A stretch of 13,894 nt of DNA from Pavlovales sp. CCMP2436 (Eukaryota; Haptophyta; Pavlovophyceae; Pavlovales): assembly GCA_026770615.1 (NCBI GenBank), contig MU632239.1, forward strand, positions 2,078-15,971, read 5' to 3'. Within the stretch, counting starts at the first letter, position 1; the number at the start of each line of letters is the position of its first letter. Made by a program: the position numbers and the translations under genes. Shown here piece after piece: positions 1 to 6,634 of this stretch. The notes under the pieces were generated by a model that searched no databases, had not been told where the DNA came from, and saw only the letters and a list, made by a program, of their open reading frames with translations.

Positions 1-1158
1 GGATGCCCTGAGACAGCTGCTATTCTTGTAGCACTCAAACAGGCCCTGATTGCAGCAGTGGAAGAGGCCACCGACGACAACATCTCTAAAGGCGGAGCCC
101 GCTCCGCCGCATCAGCAGTCATGGCGAGGGAGGACTACTATGCGGGACAGATAGACCAGAAGGTTAAAGATATCATAGACCAGGATAGAAAGAGCTCTGC
201 ACAAGGCAGCTGGAAAGACGATGAAGGCCGACTCATAGTGATCAAGCGCGGGCTGCTGCAGAAGGAGGTGGTATCAAGCAGCCTCAGAATGCACTGCAAA
301 CGGAGGACAGCCCTGCTGCGAATGCAGATGAAGGCTGGAGATAAACCCACCGCACAGCACGGCCAACACTTTTACATGCTAGCCATTAGAGACAGCAAGG
401 TTAGAAAGGTGTTACTGCAAGGGCTTATAGTCACCCAGGCAAGCCCGATCAGCCCACCGCCAAAGAAAGCTAGTGGTGGCACTAGCCGGGTTGTTATTAC
501 TATCGGGGTACCTAACGCTAGGACTCACACCTCACTACCCAACCCAGCGGGCCCACGGGCAGCAGGAAGAAAAGCTAACAGAGCACAAAAAGCCCATAAA
601 GAGGAAGATGCCGTCACAATCACTGGAGATCTACGGACAAGCGAACCGGCTGGCAACCTGAGAGCGCTACTGGCAAGTGTAAACCTAACCCAGGCAAGCA
701 TGCAAGGTGATGGAAACTGCCTCCCCTACGCTATGCTGAGAAGCGCAGGGAAGGCGGTTAGCTGGGAGGCAGCCATAGCACTACGAAATGCGGCAAGCAC
801 ACATGCCCGCAGCCTCCCGCAACACATCCAGGAACAGTTGAATCTACGCAGACCGGAGAGCGTAGGTGACCCCATGGGCAACAACCTTGACCACCGGCTA
901 ATACGTAACGTTTGGCCAATCGAAACACAAGCAAAGTACGGGCCGCCTCCCTTCGGACCAAATCAGGCAGCATGGATGAACGATAACATGCTCCACAGCA
1001 TCGCCACATGCGTAGGCAAAGATATGGTTCTGATCAAGAGACGGGAGCAGTGGCAAGTGCATAAATTCATCGCTATATACCGCGCCGAGCCTCTGAACGG
1101 CCACTTACCATGCAGCGCAAACGAAAACAGGTGGACAGCCCGCCTGGAGCTAACGTAG
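1..1158 (+). CDS. LINE ORF C-terminal fragment with OTU-like cysteine protease domain
   Basis: The open frame enters from the left edge; no real start codon is visible, since the GTG at 58 is internal. Domains seen: REDYYAGQ (127-147), SLRMH (about 283-297), a linker rich in Pro, Lys and Ala (about 440-650), then the OTU signature QGDGNCLPYAMLRS with Asp codon 709-711 and presumed catalytic Cys codon 718-720. The downstream WMNDNMLHSIA block (about 973-1003) fits the conserved W...L...A helix of OTU proteases. OTU domains cleave ubiquitin or ubiquitin-like conjugates in cellular proteins; in retroelements they are presumed proteases of unknown target. The catalytic His cannot be placed with confidence. 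The frame stops at TAG 1156-1158, but copy 3 similarity continues in another frame (ELIAESRSGG, from about 1165), so a frameshift lies near 1110-1165. OTU identity is fairly secure; activity is not. Confidence 0.7.
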   Translation, partial: GCPETAAILVALKQALIAAVEEATDDNISKGGARSAASAVMAREDYYAGQIDQKVKDIIDQDRKSSAQGSWKDDEGRLIVIKRGLLQKEVVSSSLRMHCKRRTALLRMQMKAGDKPTAQHGQHFYMLAIRDSKVRKVLLQGLIVTQASPISPPPKKASGGTSRVVITIGVPNARTHTSLPNPAGPRAAGRKANRAQKAHKEEDAVTITGDLRTSEPAGNLRALLASVNLTQASMQGDGNCLPYAMLRSAGKAVSWEAAIALRNAASTHARSLPQHIQEQLNLRRPESVGDPMGNNLDHRLIRNVWPIETQAKYGPPPFGPNQAAWMNDNMLHSIATCVGKDMVLIKRREQWQVHKFIAIYRAEPLNGHLPCSANENRWTARLELT

Positions 1159-1250
1159 AATCCTTACCCGAGCTTATCGCAGAGTCGCGCAGCGGAGGAA
1201 GGATGATATGCGTATTTTCCATCGACGTATTTGAAGTAGCCAGAATTCTA
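1..1250 (+). mobile_element. LINE-like retrotransposon fragment, copy 1 (3' coding part, truncated by window edge)
   Basis: The frame is open from base 1. Its first residues (GCPETAAILVALKQAL) look like the tail of the C-terminal zinc finger of a LINE reverse transcriptase, ending at the last Cys. After this come the block REDYYAGQ, the block SLRMH, a basic/polar linker, PAGNLRALLASV, an OTU-type protease domain, and a segment with SRSGG...CVFSIDVFE. The same blocks in the same order occur at 7640-9279 (copy 3), and the first half also at 1872-2300 (copy 2). The right end near 1250 is where similarity to copy 3 fades. No 3' UTR like those of copies 2 and 3 follows. Assignment to a LINE rests on the zinc finger context, because no RT motifs lie inside the window. 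Confidence 0.6.
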
Positions 1251-1484
1251 CATACTCCGGGAGCGGTACGTCACGATGACGCCTCGAGAGCTAGAATAGT
1301 GACAGCAGAGGCGCTAAAGAAAGTGATCCGGCTCTTTATCTCCACACGAAACGTCAACTGGCGTAGCCAGGCTGATTTGTCTCCCCACCTCCAACCCCCG
1401 GCTGTCATAAAGCTCGTGCAGAACGCATTGAGCGACTGGGGCTCAAAGGCAGTAGCAGTACACAGAGAAGCCGCCACAGTATAG
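1110..1484 (+). pseudogene. Frameshifted continuation behind the OTU domain, running into copy 2
   Basis: The frame contains ELIAESRSGGRMICVFSIDVFE. This aligns with ELLTASRSGQGKQICVITID at about 9181-9240 of copy 3, so it is the genuine continuation of the OTU-bearing protein after a frameshift. In copy 3 the protein stops just after this block. Here it runs on for about 75 further residues with no counterpart in copy 3, until TAG at 1482-1484. The frame then reopens immediately, in phase with the zinc finger protein of copy 2. The extra residues may be a more upstream part of the copy 2 ORF, which would place the join between copies near 1250. The ATG at 1110 is probably not a biological start. 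Confidence 0.45.
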
Positions 1485-2510
1485 CTCACAAAAAACACGC
1501 TCACGGCCCAGTGCTGGGCAATAGCGGCCACTGCGACAGGAGACATCATCACATCCAACCAACGAGCAGCACGCCATGCGCTAATAGATAGAGTTGCGAG
1601 GGATCGCCTAGAGAAGAGAGGCCCCATCAAACATGCCCCCGGCATAGGTAGAATGGCCTATGTAGAAGCCATGTGGTTACAAGAGAGCACCACTGCTCTG
1701 CGTCTCCCACGAGTTAGGGGGCAACAGCGACCCACGGAAAAGTACACCAAACACATGGCCAGATTGGTACTCGGATCATACCGCCACAATGCCGAGTGGG
1801 CAGCAGACTTTCCGGCGATGGCCACCACTACAATTACCATCGACGGGAAGTCCGAAACAATGGGCCTCACCTGCCCTCTATGCAAAGCACCCAACTCACA
1901 AGACACAAAGCATCACCTATACCACGAGTGCTCGGCAACGGAAAAGCACCGTCACGACCTCCACCGCTCTCTCGGCAAGGAACTGTCCCCGCGCCTGGGA
2001 CCCGCCAAATCAAAATCAATGGCGACACACATGATATCCCGGCCGGACTACTTCACTGGAAGGGTAGGATTAAGTGTCAAAGAAGAGCTCAGAAAGAAGG
2101 ACGTCGACACCGGTGACGCACCCAAGCCCGGCGAATTACACTACACTCTCCTACGCCATAGCCTCAGAATGCACAAATCACGCGAAGCGGCAACTGAAGC
2201 ATCAGCGGCGTCCACCAAGGACAATATATCTATATACGACGCGTATAAGTTTAAGGTAGCCATGTGGACCGCCCAGACCGCCGAGCGGGCAGCAAGGAAA
2301 TTGAATCAAACACAGCATCAGCGGCCATACCACCTATACAATACGAGCCCATACCCCCAACGGACAGCATTGCTCAAAACAAGGAACCATCAGCCTTACC
2401 ACCTATGCAGTATGAGCCCATACCCCCAACAGACAGCATCGCTCAAAACGAAGCACCAGCGGCCACACCACCTATACAATATGAGCCCATACCCCCAACG
2501 GACAGCATAG
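1485..2510 (+). CDS. LINE ORF C-terminus: CCHC zinc finger plus REL-like RHD...RPD block
   Basis: This frame is open from the stop at 1482-1484; ATG 1653 is available but lies inside the region of homology with copy 3, so it is unlikely to be the native start. DIITSNQRAARHALIDRVAR is followed by AYVEAMWLQES and RLVLGSYRHNAEW, a layout typical of the stretch before the C-terminal finger of LINE RT proteins. The finger is CPLC...HHLYHEC (1872-1931; C-x2-C-x10-H-x4-C). RHD (1950-1958) and RPD (2040-2048) follow, 27 residues apart, as in R2-type restriction-like endonucleases. GELHYTLLRHSLRMH and MWTAQTAERAARK come next. After about 2300 the more protein-like reading moves to another frame, so the last 70 residues here are probably out-of-frame repeat sequence. 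Confidence 0.6.
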   Translation, partial: LTKNTLTAQCWAIAATATGDIITSNQRAARHALIDRVARDRLEKRGPIKHAPGIGRMAYVEAMWLQESTTALRLPRVRGQQRPTEKYTKHMARLVLGSYRHNAEWAADFPAMATTTITIDGKSETMGLTCPLCKAPNSQDTKHHLYHECSATEKHRHDLHRSLGKELSPRLGPAKSKSMATHMISRPDYFTGRVGLSVKEELRKKDVDTGDAPKPGELHYTLLRHSLRMHKSREAATEASAASTKDNISIYDAYKFKVAMWTAQTAERAARKLNQTQHQRPYHLYNTSPYPQRTALLKTRNHQPYHLCSMSPYPQQTASLKTKHQRPHHLYNMSPYPQRTA

Positions 2511-3199
2511 CTCAGAACAATGAACCATTAGCCTTACCTCATATGCAGTATGAGCACATACCCCCAACGGACACCATAGCCCAAAACGAAGCACCAGCGG
2601 CCATACTACCTGTGCAGTATGGGCCCATTCCCCTAACGGACAGCAGAGCCCAAAACGAGGCACCAGCTGCCAAACGAAAACGCCTGATGCGCAACCAACC
2701 TACGAATAATGAAGATTCATTAACAGGTGTAAATCCGACCACACCCGCCATGCAGCCTAAGCCCACCCTCAGGCCCAGCAGAGGCCAGCAACGCTTACGC
2801 ACATCAAACGTGGAAAAACGCAGCCAGAGACCGTCTCGAACCATAACTTCACTGCTACCAGGAGCAGCCAGTCCCACCGAACCCAAAACAGGACCAGCCA
2901 GTCCCGCCATAAACCACGAATCCGCAGCAGGCCCGTCACGCATGCACGCACTGATCCATGACAAGCCTGTCATAGTCATGCACCACCCACGCATACTACG
3001 CTCAACAACCAAACGGGCCCTTGAAACCGGCCAGTCATCCACGCTGTCATACCACTCGGGCGACAAAAAACCTAAATCCAAACATGAGCCAGCAAGCTCA
3101 AAAAAGTCTTCAAGACGCAAACATGAGCCAGCAAGCCCGCCACACCCCGCAACCCAAAGCCCTGCGCTCGAGGCCCACCCCCGTCAAGGGGTGGGATAG
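2264..3199 (+). CDS. Low-complexity linker ORF of copy 2
   Basis: This frame encodes five 23-residue repeats (QYEPIPPTDSIAQN core), followed by a basic, Ser/Pro/Lys-rich tail containing AAKRKR and two copies of KHEPAS. It ends at TAG 3197-3199. It is offset from the zinc-finger frame, so a one-base shift near 2264-2310 is needed to join the two. The equivalent place in copy 3 (8440-8745) is also Pro/Ser/Thr-rich but differs in sequence, so the linker appears to be fast evolving. No catalytic motif is visible. The basic clusters could serve in nucleic-acid binding or nuclear entry, but that is conjecture. Confidence 0.4.
   Translation: MDRPDRRAGSKEIESNTASAAIPPIQYEPIPPTDSIAQNKEPSALPPMQYEPIPPTDSIAQNEAPAATPPIQYEPIPPTDSIAQNNEPLALPHMQYEHIPPTDTIAQNEAPAAILPVQYGPIPLTDSRAQNEAPAAKRKRLMRNQPTNNEDSLTGVNPTTPAMQPKPTLRPSRGQQRLRTSNVEKRSQRPSRTITSLLPGAASPTEPKTGPASPAINHESAAGPSRMHALIHDKPVIVMHHPRILRSTTKRALETGQSSTLSYHSGDKKPKSKHEPASSKKSSRRKHEPASPPHPATQSPALEAHPRQGVG
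2330..2674 (+). repeat. 69-bp coding minisatellite, 5 units
   Basis: Tandem units of exactly 69 bp. The Tyr codon of the QY pair falls at 2342, 2411, 2480, 2549 and 2618. The unit codes for 23 residues with core QYEPIPPTDSIAQN, so unit number can change without breaking the frame. Units 1-3 are most alike; 4 and 5 have diverged (QYEHIPPTDT, QYGPIPLTDS). Confidence 0.9.
3080..3136 (+). repeat. 18-bp direct repeat in the linker tail
   Basis: AAACATGAGCCAGCAAGC occurs at 3080-3097 and again at 3119-3136, 39 bp apart, encoding KHEPAS twice in frame. Confidence 0.85.
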
Positions 3200-3233
3200 A
3201 ACGGGCCAAAAAATAAGCCACGCATATTTGTGG

Positions 3234-3255
3234 TTTTTGCCCCCCGGGGCAAAAA
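3234..3255 (+). other. Perfect hairpin just after the copy 2 ORF
   Basis: TTTTTGCCCC (3234-3243) and GGGGCAAAAA (3246-3255) form a 10-bp stem with a CC loop, 35 bases after the linker stop codon. No counterpart is seen in copy 3. Confidence 0.8.
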
Positions 3256-3331
3256 TCTCAACATATGCGAGTCAGGCTAGTTAGGAGGTAACGTTTCGGA
3301 TGTGCGAAGGTGAGCCGCGTTCGCGGACGGC

Positions 3332-3527
3332 GCTGCATTTCCAGACGACGCGAGGGAGAGCAGTGGAGGTCGGTCAGCGCGCCAGTCGAGAGTCGTCAGT
3401 CGTCGATCGTCGTGTGCCTGAACTGATCAGCGGTGGGGACGGTATCCGTGTGCTCGGGGTGATCCCTGGATCTGAGTGTTTTTTCGACACTTAAATGCAG
3501 CGAGATCCCCTTGGGGACGGACGTTTA
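3332..3527 (+). other. 3' UTR of LINE copy 2
   Basis: The region matches 9402-9566 in several blocks: GCTGCATTTC, ATCAGCGCGC-like, AGTCGAG, CTGATCAG-like, GACGGTATC, GCTCGG and the terminal CGGACGTTT. A small stem TCCCC-TT-GGGGA (3506-3517) sits directly before the terminal block, as a comparable stem does in copy 3. In LINEs the 3' UTR is where the reverse transcriptase recognises its RNA. No poly(A) or simple-repeat tail follows. Confidence 0.6.
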
Positions 3528-3944
3528 GCTAGAAACTTACACACTTTGAAGCAACAGATGACAGTCTGACCCAAGGATAAGAAGCCAGAAACTAAGACCG
3601 ACGAAACCAAAACGGCGAGGAGAGAGGAGAGGGGGAAGGTGAGAGCTAGGGTGAGGGTGTGGTGGAGATAGGAACGGTGGCAGCGGCAGCCGCAGCAGCT
3701 CGAGAGAAGGAGACGGCAAGCTGTGGTGATAGTCGAACATGGGCGGCTAGGGCGACGACGACAGCGGCACATGGAAGGCGGCGGCGGCGGCGACAATGTG
3801 GCAAGGACATCGGCGTGTCCGGCATCTCAACGATGTGATTCTTTTCAGTGGTGGTCACGAAGACCTGCTGGAACAGCGGATTCACTTGCGAAAGTGACGT
3901 CGTTGTGAACCGACGACGACGTGAGGACTCAAGCGGAATAAATT
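3528..3944. other. Intergenic, no gene recognised
   Basis: The region holds a purine-rich tract on the plus strand (about 3605-3720; many GA, GGA and GGCAGC runs) and GGCGGC repeats near 3777-3792. The open frames here (for example 3491-3796 minus and 3723-3908 plus) are low-complexity Pro/Ser/Leu or Gly/Arg strings with no family resemblance. I see no RNA gene. Confidence 0.5.
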
Positions 3945-4582
3945 ATAATAACCATGCGTGCCTTCCAACGGGTGATCTCGCCCGTCTTGTCCGACTTGGC
4001 CTCGTAGACCCATTGTGACGGCAGTACTCTGGTACCAGACTTCACCACCTTTTCGTTGAAGGTGTTGAGGTCTCGATGCGCTACCAGGTTGGACTCCATC
4101 GCCTCACGCCACTTGTCTGCGTTGGGCGATGCTCTTGCCTGGCGGAAGTTGCGCGGGAGGGTGACCGGGACCCCCTTGTGCGTGATGCCTAATGCCGCTC
4201 GGGCAGACGCCAGCTCAGTGGTCTTGGCCTTGCTCCTCGAAGCCCTGTCCCGCCTCAGCGGGTCGTGCCCCTTGGGCAGAGCTTGAATCGGGTTCGCCTC
4301 GACGAGGCCCGTCTCCTTCTCTCTCTCCAACATTCTTGCTCGCACGCTTGTGAGGCCGTCACGATGTTCCAGTTCCTCCTCCGTGTCCTTACCACTCGTG
4401 CTCGAATCGTCATCCGAGTAGAAGATTGGTCTGTCAACGGGGGCGGAGCCTTTGTCGGTGGCCGTCACAGGCTTGCCGGTGGTCGTTTTGACCTGCTTGT
4501 TGGAGTCGTGCGGGATGGGAGCTTGGTCGCTCCTCTTCTCGTCGATCTGTACGTGCCGAGAGAAGTTCACCGTGCCGTCTGC
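3929..4582 (-). pseudogene. copia pol fragment: integrase-RT linker and N-terminus of reverse transcriptase
   Basis: The frame starts right behind the stop at 4583-4585 and continues the integrase frame, so there is no true start. An NFSRHVQIDE-like block is the usual sequence between copia integrase and RT. A charged, variable linker follows (Asp/Ser/Glu-rich, DDDSSTSGKDTEEELE). Then comes the RT opening: ADKWREAMESNLVAHRDLNTF, LPSQWVYEAKSD and GEITRWKARMV, which correspond to the conserved W..A, KWV and R.KARLV positions of copia RT. After KARMV the sequence leaves the family and stops within 6 residues (TGA 3929-3931). The RT palm with its catalytic aspartates is therefore missing, and the fragment cannot be active. 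Confidence 0.75.
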
Positions 4583-5134
4583 TTAGAGGACGATGTACCC
4601 AAGGATCAAGCGCATGGAATCTCCATATTGCACGCCATCCCCTCCGTAGCCCAGAATGAATCCCCGTTCCATCGGGAGGCCGAGCTTGCCGCTCTTCTTT
4701 CGGGCCGGGCCGATGAGGAGCATCCTGCATAGAGCTCCGAACACGGCTAGGTGTTTAGCCGTCGGTCGTCTGCCGAAGAAAATCTCATGCGGCGAGACCC
4801 AGATGCGGACGTTGTCTCGTACGATCTGCTGTGATGCGAGCATGTTGCGAGCTACGCAGGCATGTCGCATCGCCCAGTGCCAGTGGCTGTTTGGCACCTT
4901 GGACATGGCCAGGATTGCTCTCGTATCTGCCGAGAGGGTCCCAATGTAGCGCTCGACCTTGAAAGCGACTGTGATGCCCTCGGCCGTGAAAGCTTGCACG
5001 GCAAGGAGGGGCATCTCCATGATAGGAGCTGCCCAGCAGAGCATGCGCACTGCCTGCGTGGCGCCTGTGCGCGCGCACTTCAGGTCCATCAAGAGCATGC
5101 CTTTCTCCTTAATCTCCAGGATGCGACCATCGCC
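4583..5134 (-). pseudogene. copia pol fragment: pre-integrase segment fused to integrase C-terminus (core deleted)
   Basis: The frame continues from the protease after the stop at 5135-5137. GDGRILEIKEKG and APIMEMPLLAVQAFTAEGITVAF resemble the region between protease and integrase in copia polyproteins. Directly after ERYIGTL the sequence jumps to TRAILAMSKVPNSHWHWAMRHACVARNML, then SPHEIFFGRRPTAKHLAVFG and RGFILGY, which belong C-terminal to the integrase catalytic core. The HHCC zinc-binding region and the D,D-35-E core that should lie between are absent, so a deletion of several hundred bases occurred near 4930. The segment ends in a premature TAA (4583-4585), after which the same frame carries on. 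Confidence 0.75.
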
Positions 5135-5638
5135 TTATCGGACGCGGCCCTTCATCTTTATCCTGGAGTGGAGCAGCTCTCTCGATGCCATGCTCACTGT
5201 GGCACCGGAGTCGAACACAGTGTGTGTGGGAACGGTGAAACTGTCACCGTCCACGCGGCGTGCATCGTGCTGCGTCGGCGCACGGTCGCGTGCGTCCATG
5301 CTGTCGGGGTAGCTGAATCGCCGGTAGCGCAAGTCGAGATCTGATACGGGCCTCGACTCGAAGTGCGCGTTGCAGGCGTCGCCGTTCTCGGCGTCTGCCC
5401 TGCGCGCCTTCTCGAGCCCCGTCCTTACGTCGATCTTGCGGCGTTGGCCGGTGAACAAGTTAGTGTCCCCGTCCGAGTCGCTGCTCAGCTCCTCCTCCCA
5501 GGAGAAGAAGCGTCTTCGCGAGGAGCTGTCCCAGCTTATCGGCCACTTTTGCGTTGAGGCTGACGCTTGGGTCGAGCAGAAGACCCACGCGGTCTGGCTT
5601 GCGGTCGTCAGCCTTGATGTTGCTGTCGAACCATGCAC
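5135..5638 (-). pseudogene. copia aspartic protease region
   Basis: The useful part is about 5530-5135. FTVPTHTVFDSGATVSMASRELL contains the retropepsin active-site triad as DSGAT, with the expected hydrophobic approach. Retropepsins act as homodimers to cut Gag-Pol. Upstream in the same frame is an acidic and then basic stretch (SWEEELSSDSDGDTN, QRRKIDVRTGLEKARRAD). Before about 5515 the convincing reading lies in another frame (next entry), so the N-terminal residues here are probably out of frame. The frame stops at TAA 5135-5137, in phase with the integrase fragment. Confidence 0.7.
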
Positions 5639-5945
5639 TCGGCTTTGCGACCGGAGGGCATCGGAAGTTGCGGCGGTGGAAGTCTAGCAGTCCCAACAAG
5701 CAGTCCACTTGCGGGGGCTTGATCGGCTCCTCCGCGTCGCTGTCAGAGTCGGAGTTCTCTTTTAGCTCTGGCACTTCCTCTGATCTGGCACGCCCTCGTC
5801 CGCCAGCTGCGGTCGCGGTGCGTTGCCTATCGGTGCGCTCCCCAGCTGGGGTGGCGTCTACGGCCTCGGTGCGCGTGGCTGCAGCAAACCTCCTAGCTGG
5901 GTAGGCGGCGGCAGCGACAGCCTCGGTGCGTGTGTCGGCGGCACG
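5460..5945 (-). pseudogene. gag-like segment in a shifted frame
   Basis: The frame is open from about 5945. It reads an Ala/Arg/Thr-rich stretch with TRTEAV occurring twice, then VPELKENSDSDSDAEEP, then QVDCLLGLLDFHRRNFRCPPVAKPSAWFDSNIKADDRKPD and KVADKLGQLLAKT. The latter part looks like a genuine protein. It joins to the protease frame by a shift near 5515 and to the upstream frame by a shift near 5940, which fits two compensating indels or a decayed copy. No CCHC zinc knuckle is visible. Its placement directly before the protease is the only reason to call it gag. Confidence 0.45.
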
Positions 5946-6634
5946 CCGTCGTCTGAATCTTGGTTTTCGAAAATAAACCTTTCGAGGTCAAACGCCCCAA
6001 CTCCCCTCGAGTAGGTGTCTCCGATTAATTCCACTCCAATGCAAACCACTGTCTGTGATCTGGCCCCAGTAGTTCTCTTGGAGCCCATCTCGTTGGTCTC
6101 AGCTAAAGGCTTGTTGGGAAGGAATGAAGGCTTGTTCTGAACTCACAAAGGCTTGTTGAGGAAGCACGAAGGCTCGATGTCCTCGCACGTAGGCTTGTTG
6201 AGGGCGAGGAAAGGCTTGTTCTTCTCCCACAAAGTCAGCAAGTCGAGGCCCATCTTGTAGTCCTCGGACCAAGGCTTATTCTCCTCGCGTCTCCCCCGTG
6301 CGGCTACCACCGCGTCACAGGCAGCCAACAGGCTGTCCGCCTCTGCCAGCAGAAAGAACTTGTCTACTGGAGAAATGGAGTCCAGGGCGTAGCGGAGAGA
6401 TTTTACCTGCCGTGTCACCTCCTCTGCCTCTCCCCACACCTCACCCGTCCTGACTACTAGAAGGGCTATCTTGCTCTTATAGTTTGCGGATAGTGTGGGT
6501 AGAGATAGGCAGAGGGCAAAGCACCTCTCCGTTCGGCTCTGGCTCGAGCTCGAGCGTCTGCTCGTGCTGCCGCAGCCGCTCGTGCGGCGCGAGCTGCGGC
6601 GTGTGCGGCTCGTCCAGCGTCTCGAGCGGCTCAA
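5858..6634 (-). pseudogene. gag-like helical protein with 7-residue NKP repeats
   Basis: From about 6500 down, the minus strand reads SANYKSKIALLVVRTGEVWGEAEE, QVKSLRYALDSISPVDKFFLLAEADSLLAACDAVV and NKPWSEDYKMGLDLLTLW. This is a helix-rich stretch with normal amino-acid use. Heptapeptide repeats of the type NKPxxxx follow. A TGA at 6143-6145 interrupts one repeat, but the repeats and frame continue beyond it into GSKRTTGARSQTVVCIGVELIGDTYSRGVGAFDLERFIFE. The frame matches that of the downstream protease-integrase-RT, which supports one ancestral gag-pol reading frame. The Ser/Arg-rich start (6634 to about 6510) is probably not native, since the opposite frame (6477-7369) is more protein-like there. 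Confidence 0.45.
6106..6241 (-). repeat. 21-bp coding tandem repeat, 6-7 units
   Basis: AAGGCTTGTT or a one- to three-base variant recurs at 6106, 6127, 6148, 6169, 6190 and 6211, with a degenerate unit at 6232. The period is exactly 21 bp. On the minus strand this is AACAAGCCT, coding Asn-Lys-Pro every seven residues. Confidence 0.9.

Larger units (their letters stand above)
1250..3527 (+). mobile_element. LINE-like retrotransposon, copy 2 (5'-truncated, OTU region absent)
   Basis: It contains zinc finger, RHD...RPD block, SLRMH block, repeat-rich linker and a 3' UTR that matches copy 3. The right end is set at the shared sequence CGGACGTTT (3518-3526), where similarity to copy 3 stops. Loss of the 5' part with a retained 3' end is the usual result of incomplete target-primed reverse transcription of LINEs. 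Unlike copies 1 and 3 there is no PAGNL/OTU segment between linker and 3' UTR, so this copy has an internal deletion or is a variant lacking OTU. The left boundary is uncertain. I could not identify a target-site duplication. Confidence 0.55.
3945..6634 (-). mobile_element. Defective Ty1/copia-type LTR retrotransposon remnant (gag-PR-INT-RT order)
   Basis: Read on the minus strand, the order is gag-like region, aspartic protease with DSGAT, pre-integrase and C-terminal integrase, then the first part of reverse transcriptase. Protease-integrase-RT is the order diagnostic of copia-type (Pseudoviridae-like) elements, as opposed to gypsy-type. Most of 6634 to 3929 shares one frame, interrupted by stops at 6143-6145, 5135-5137 and 4583-4585 and by a shifted stretch at about 5515-5945. 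The integrase zinc-binding part and catalytic core are deleted. RT ends at its N-terminal strands, and RNase H is absent. No LTRs were found. Related gag-like sequence may extend to about 7370. Confidence 0.7.

Noticed and set aside
2472..3120. Minus-strand ORFs over the LINE linker
   Set aside because: They mirror the 69-bp repeats and have no homologue at the equivalent place in copy 3.
3234..3255. Rho-independent bacterial terminator
   Set aside because: The stem is preceded by T and followed by A on the plus strand, and the window is eukaryotic; only the structure itself is reported.
3605..3720. Displaced remainder of the copy 1 3' UTR after copy 2 insertion
   Set aside because: A GA-rich stretch resembles the purine tract at 9295-9335, but the match is low complexity only and the conserved blocks are missing.
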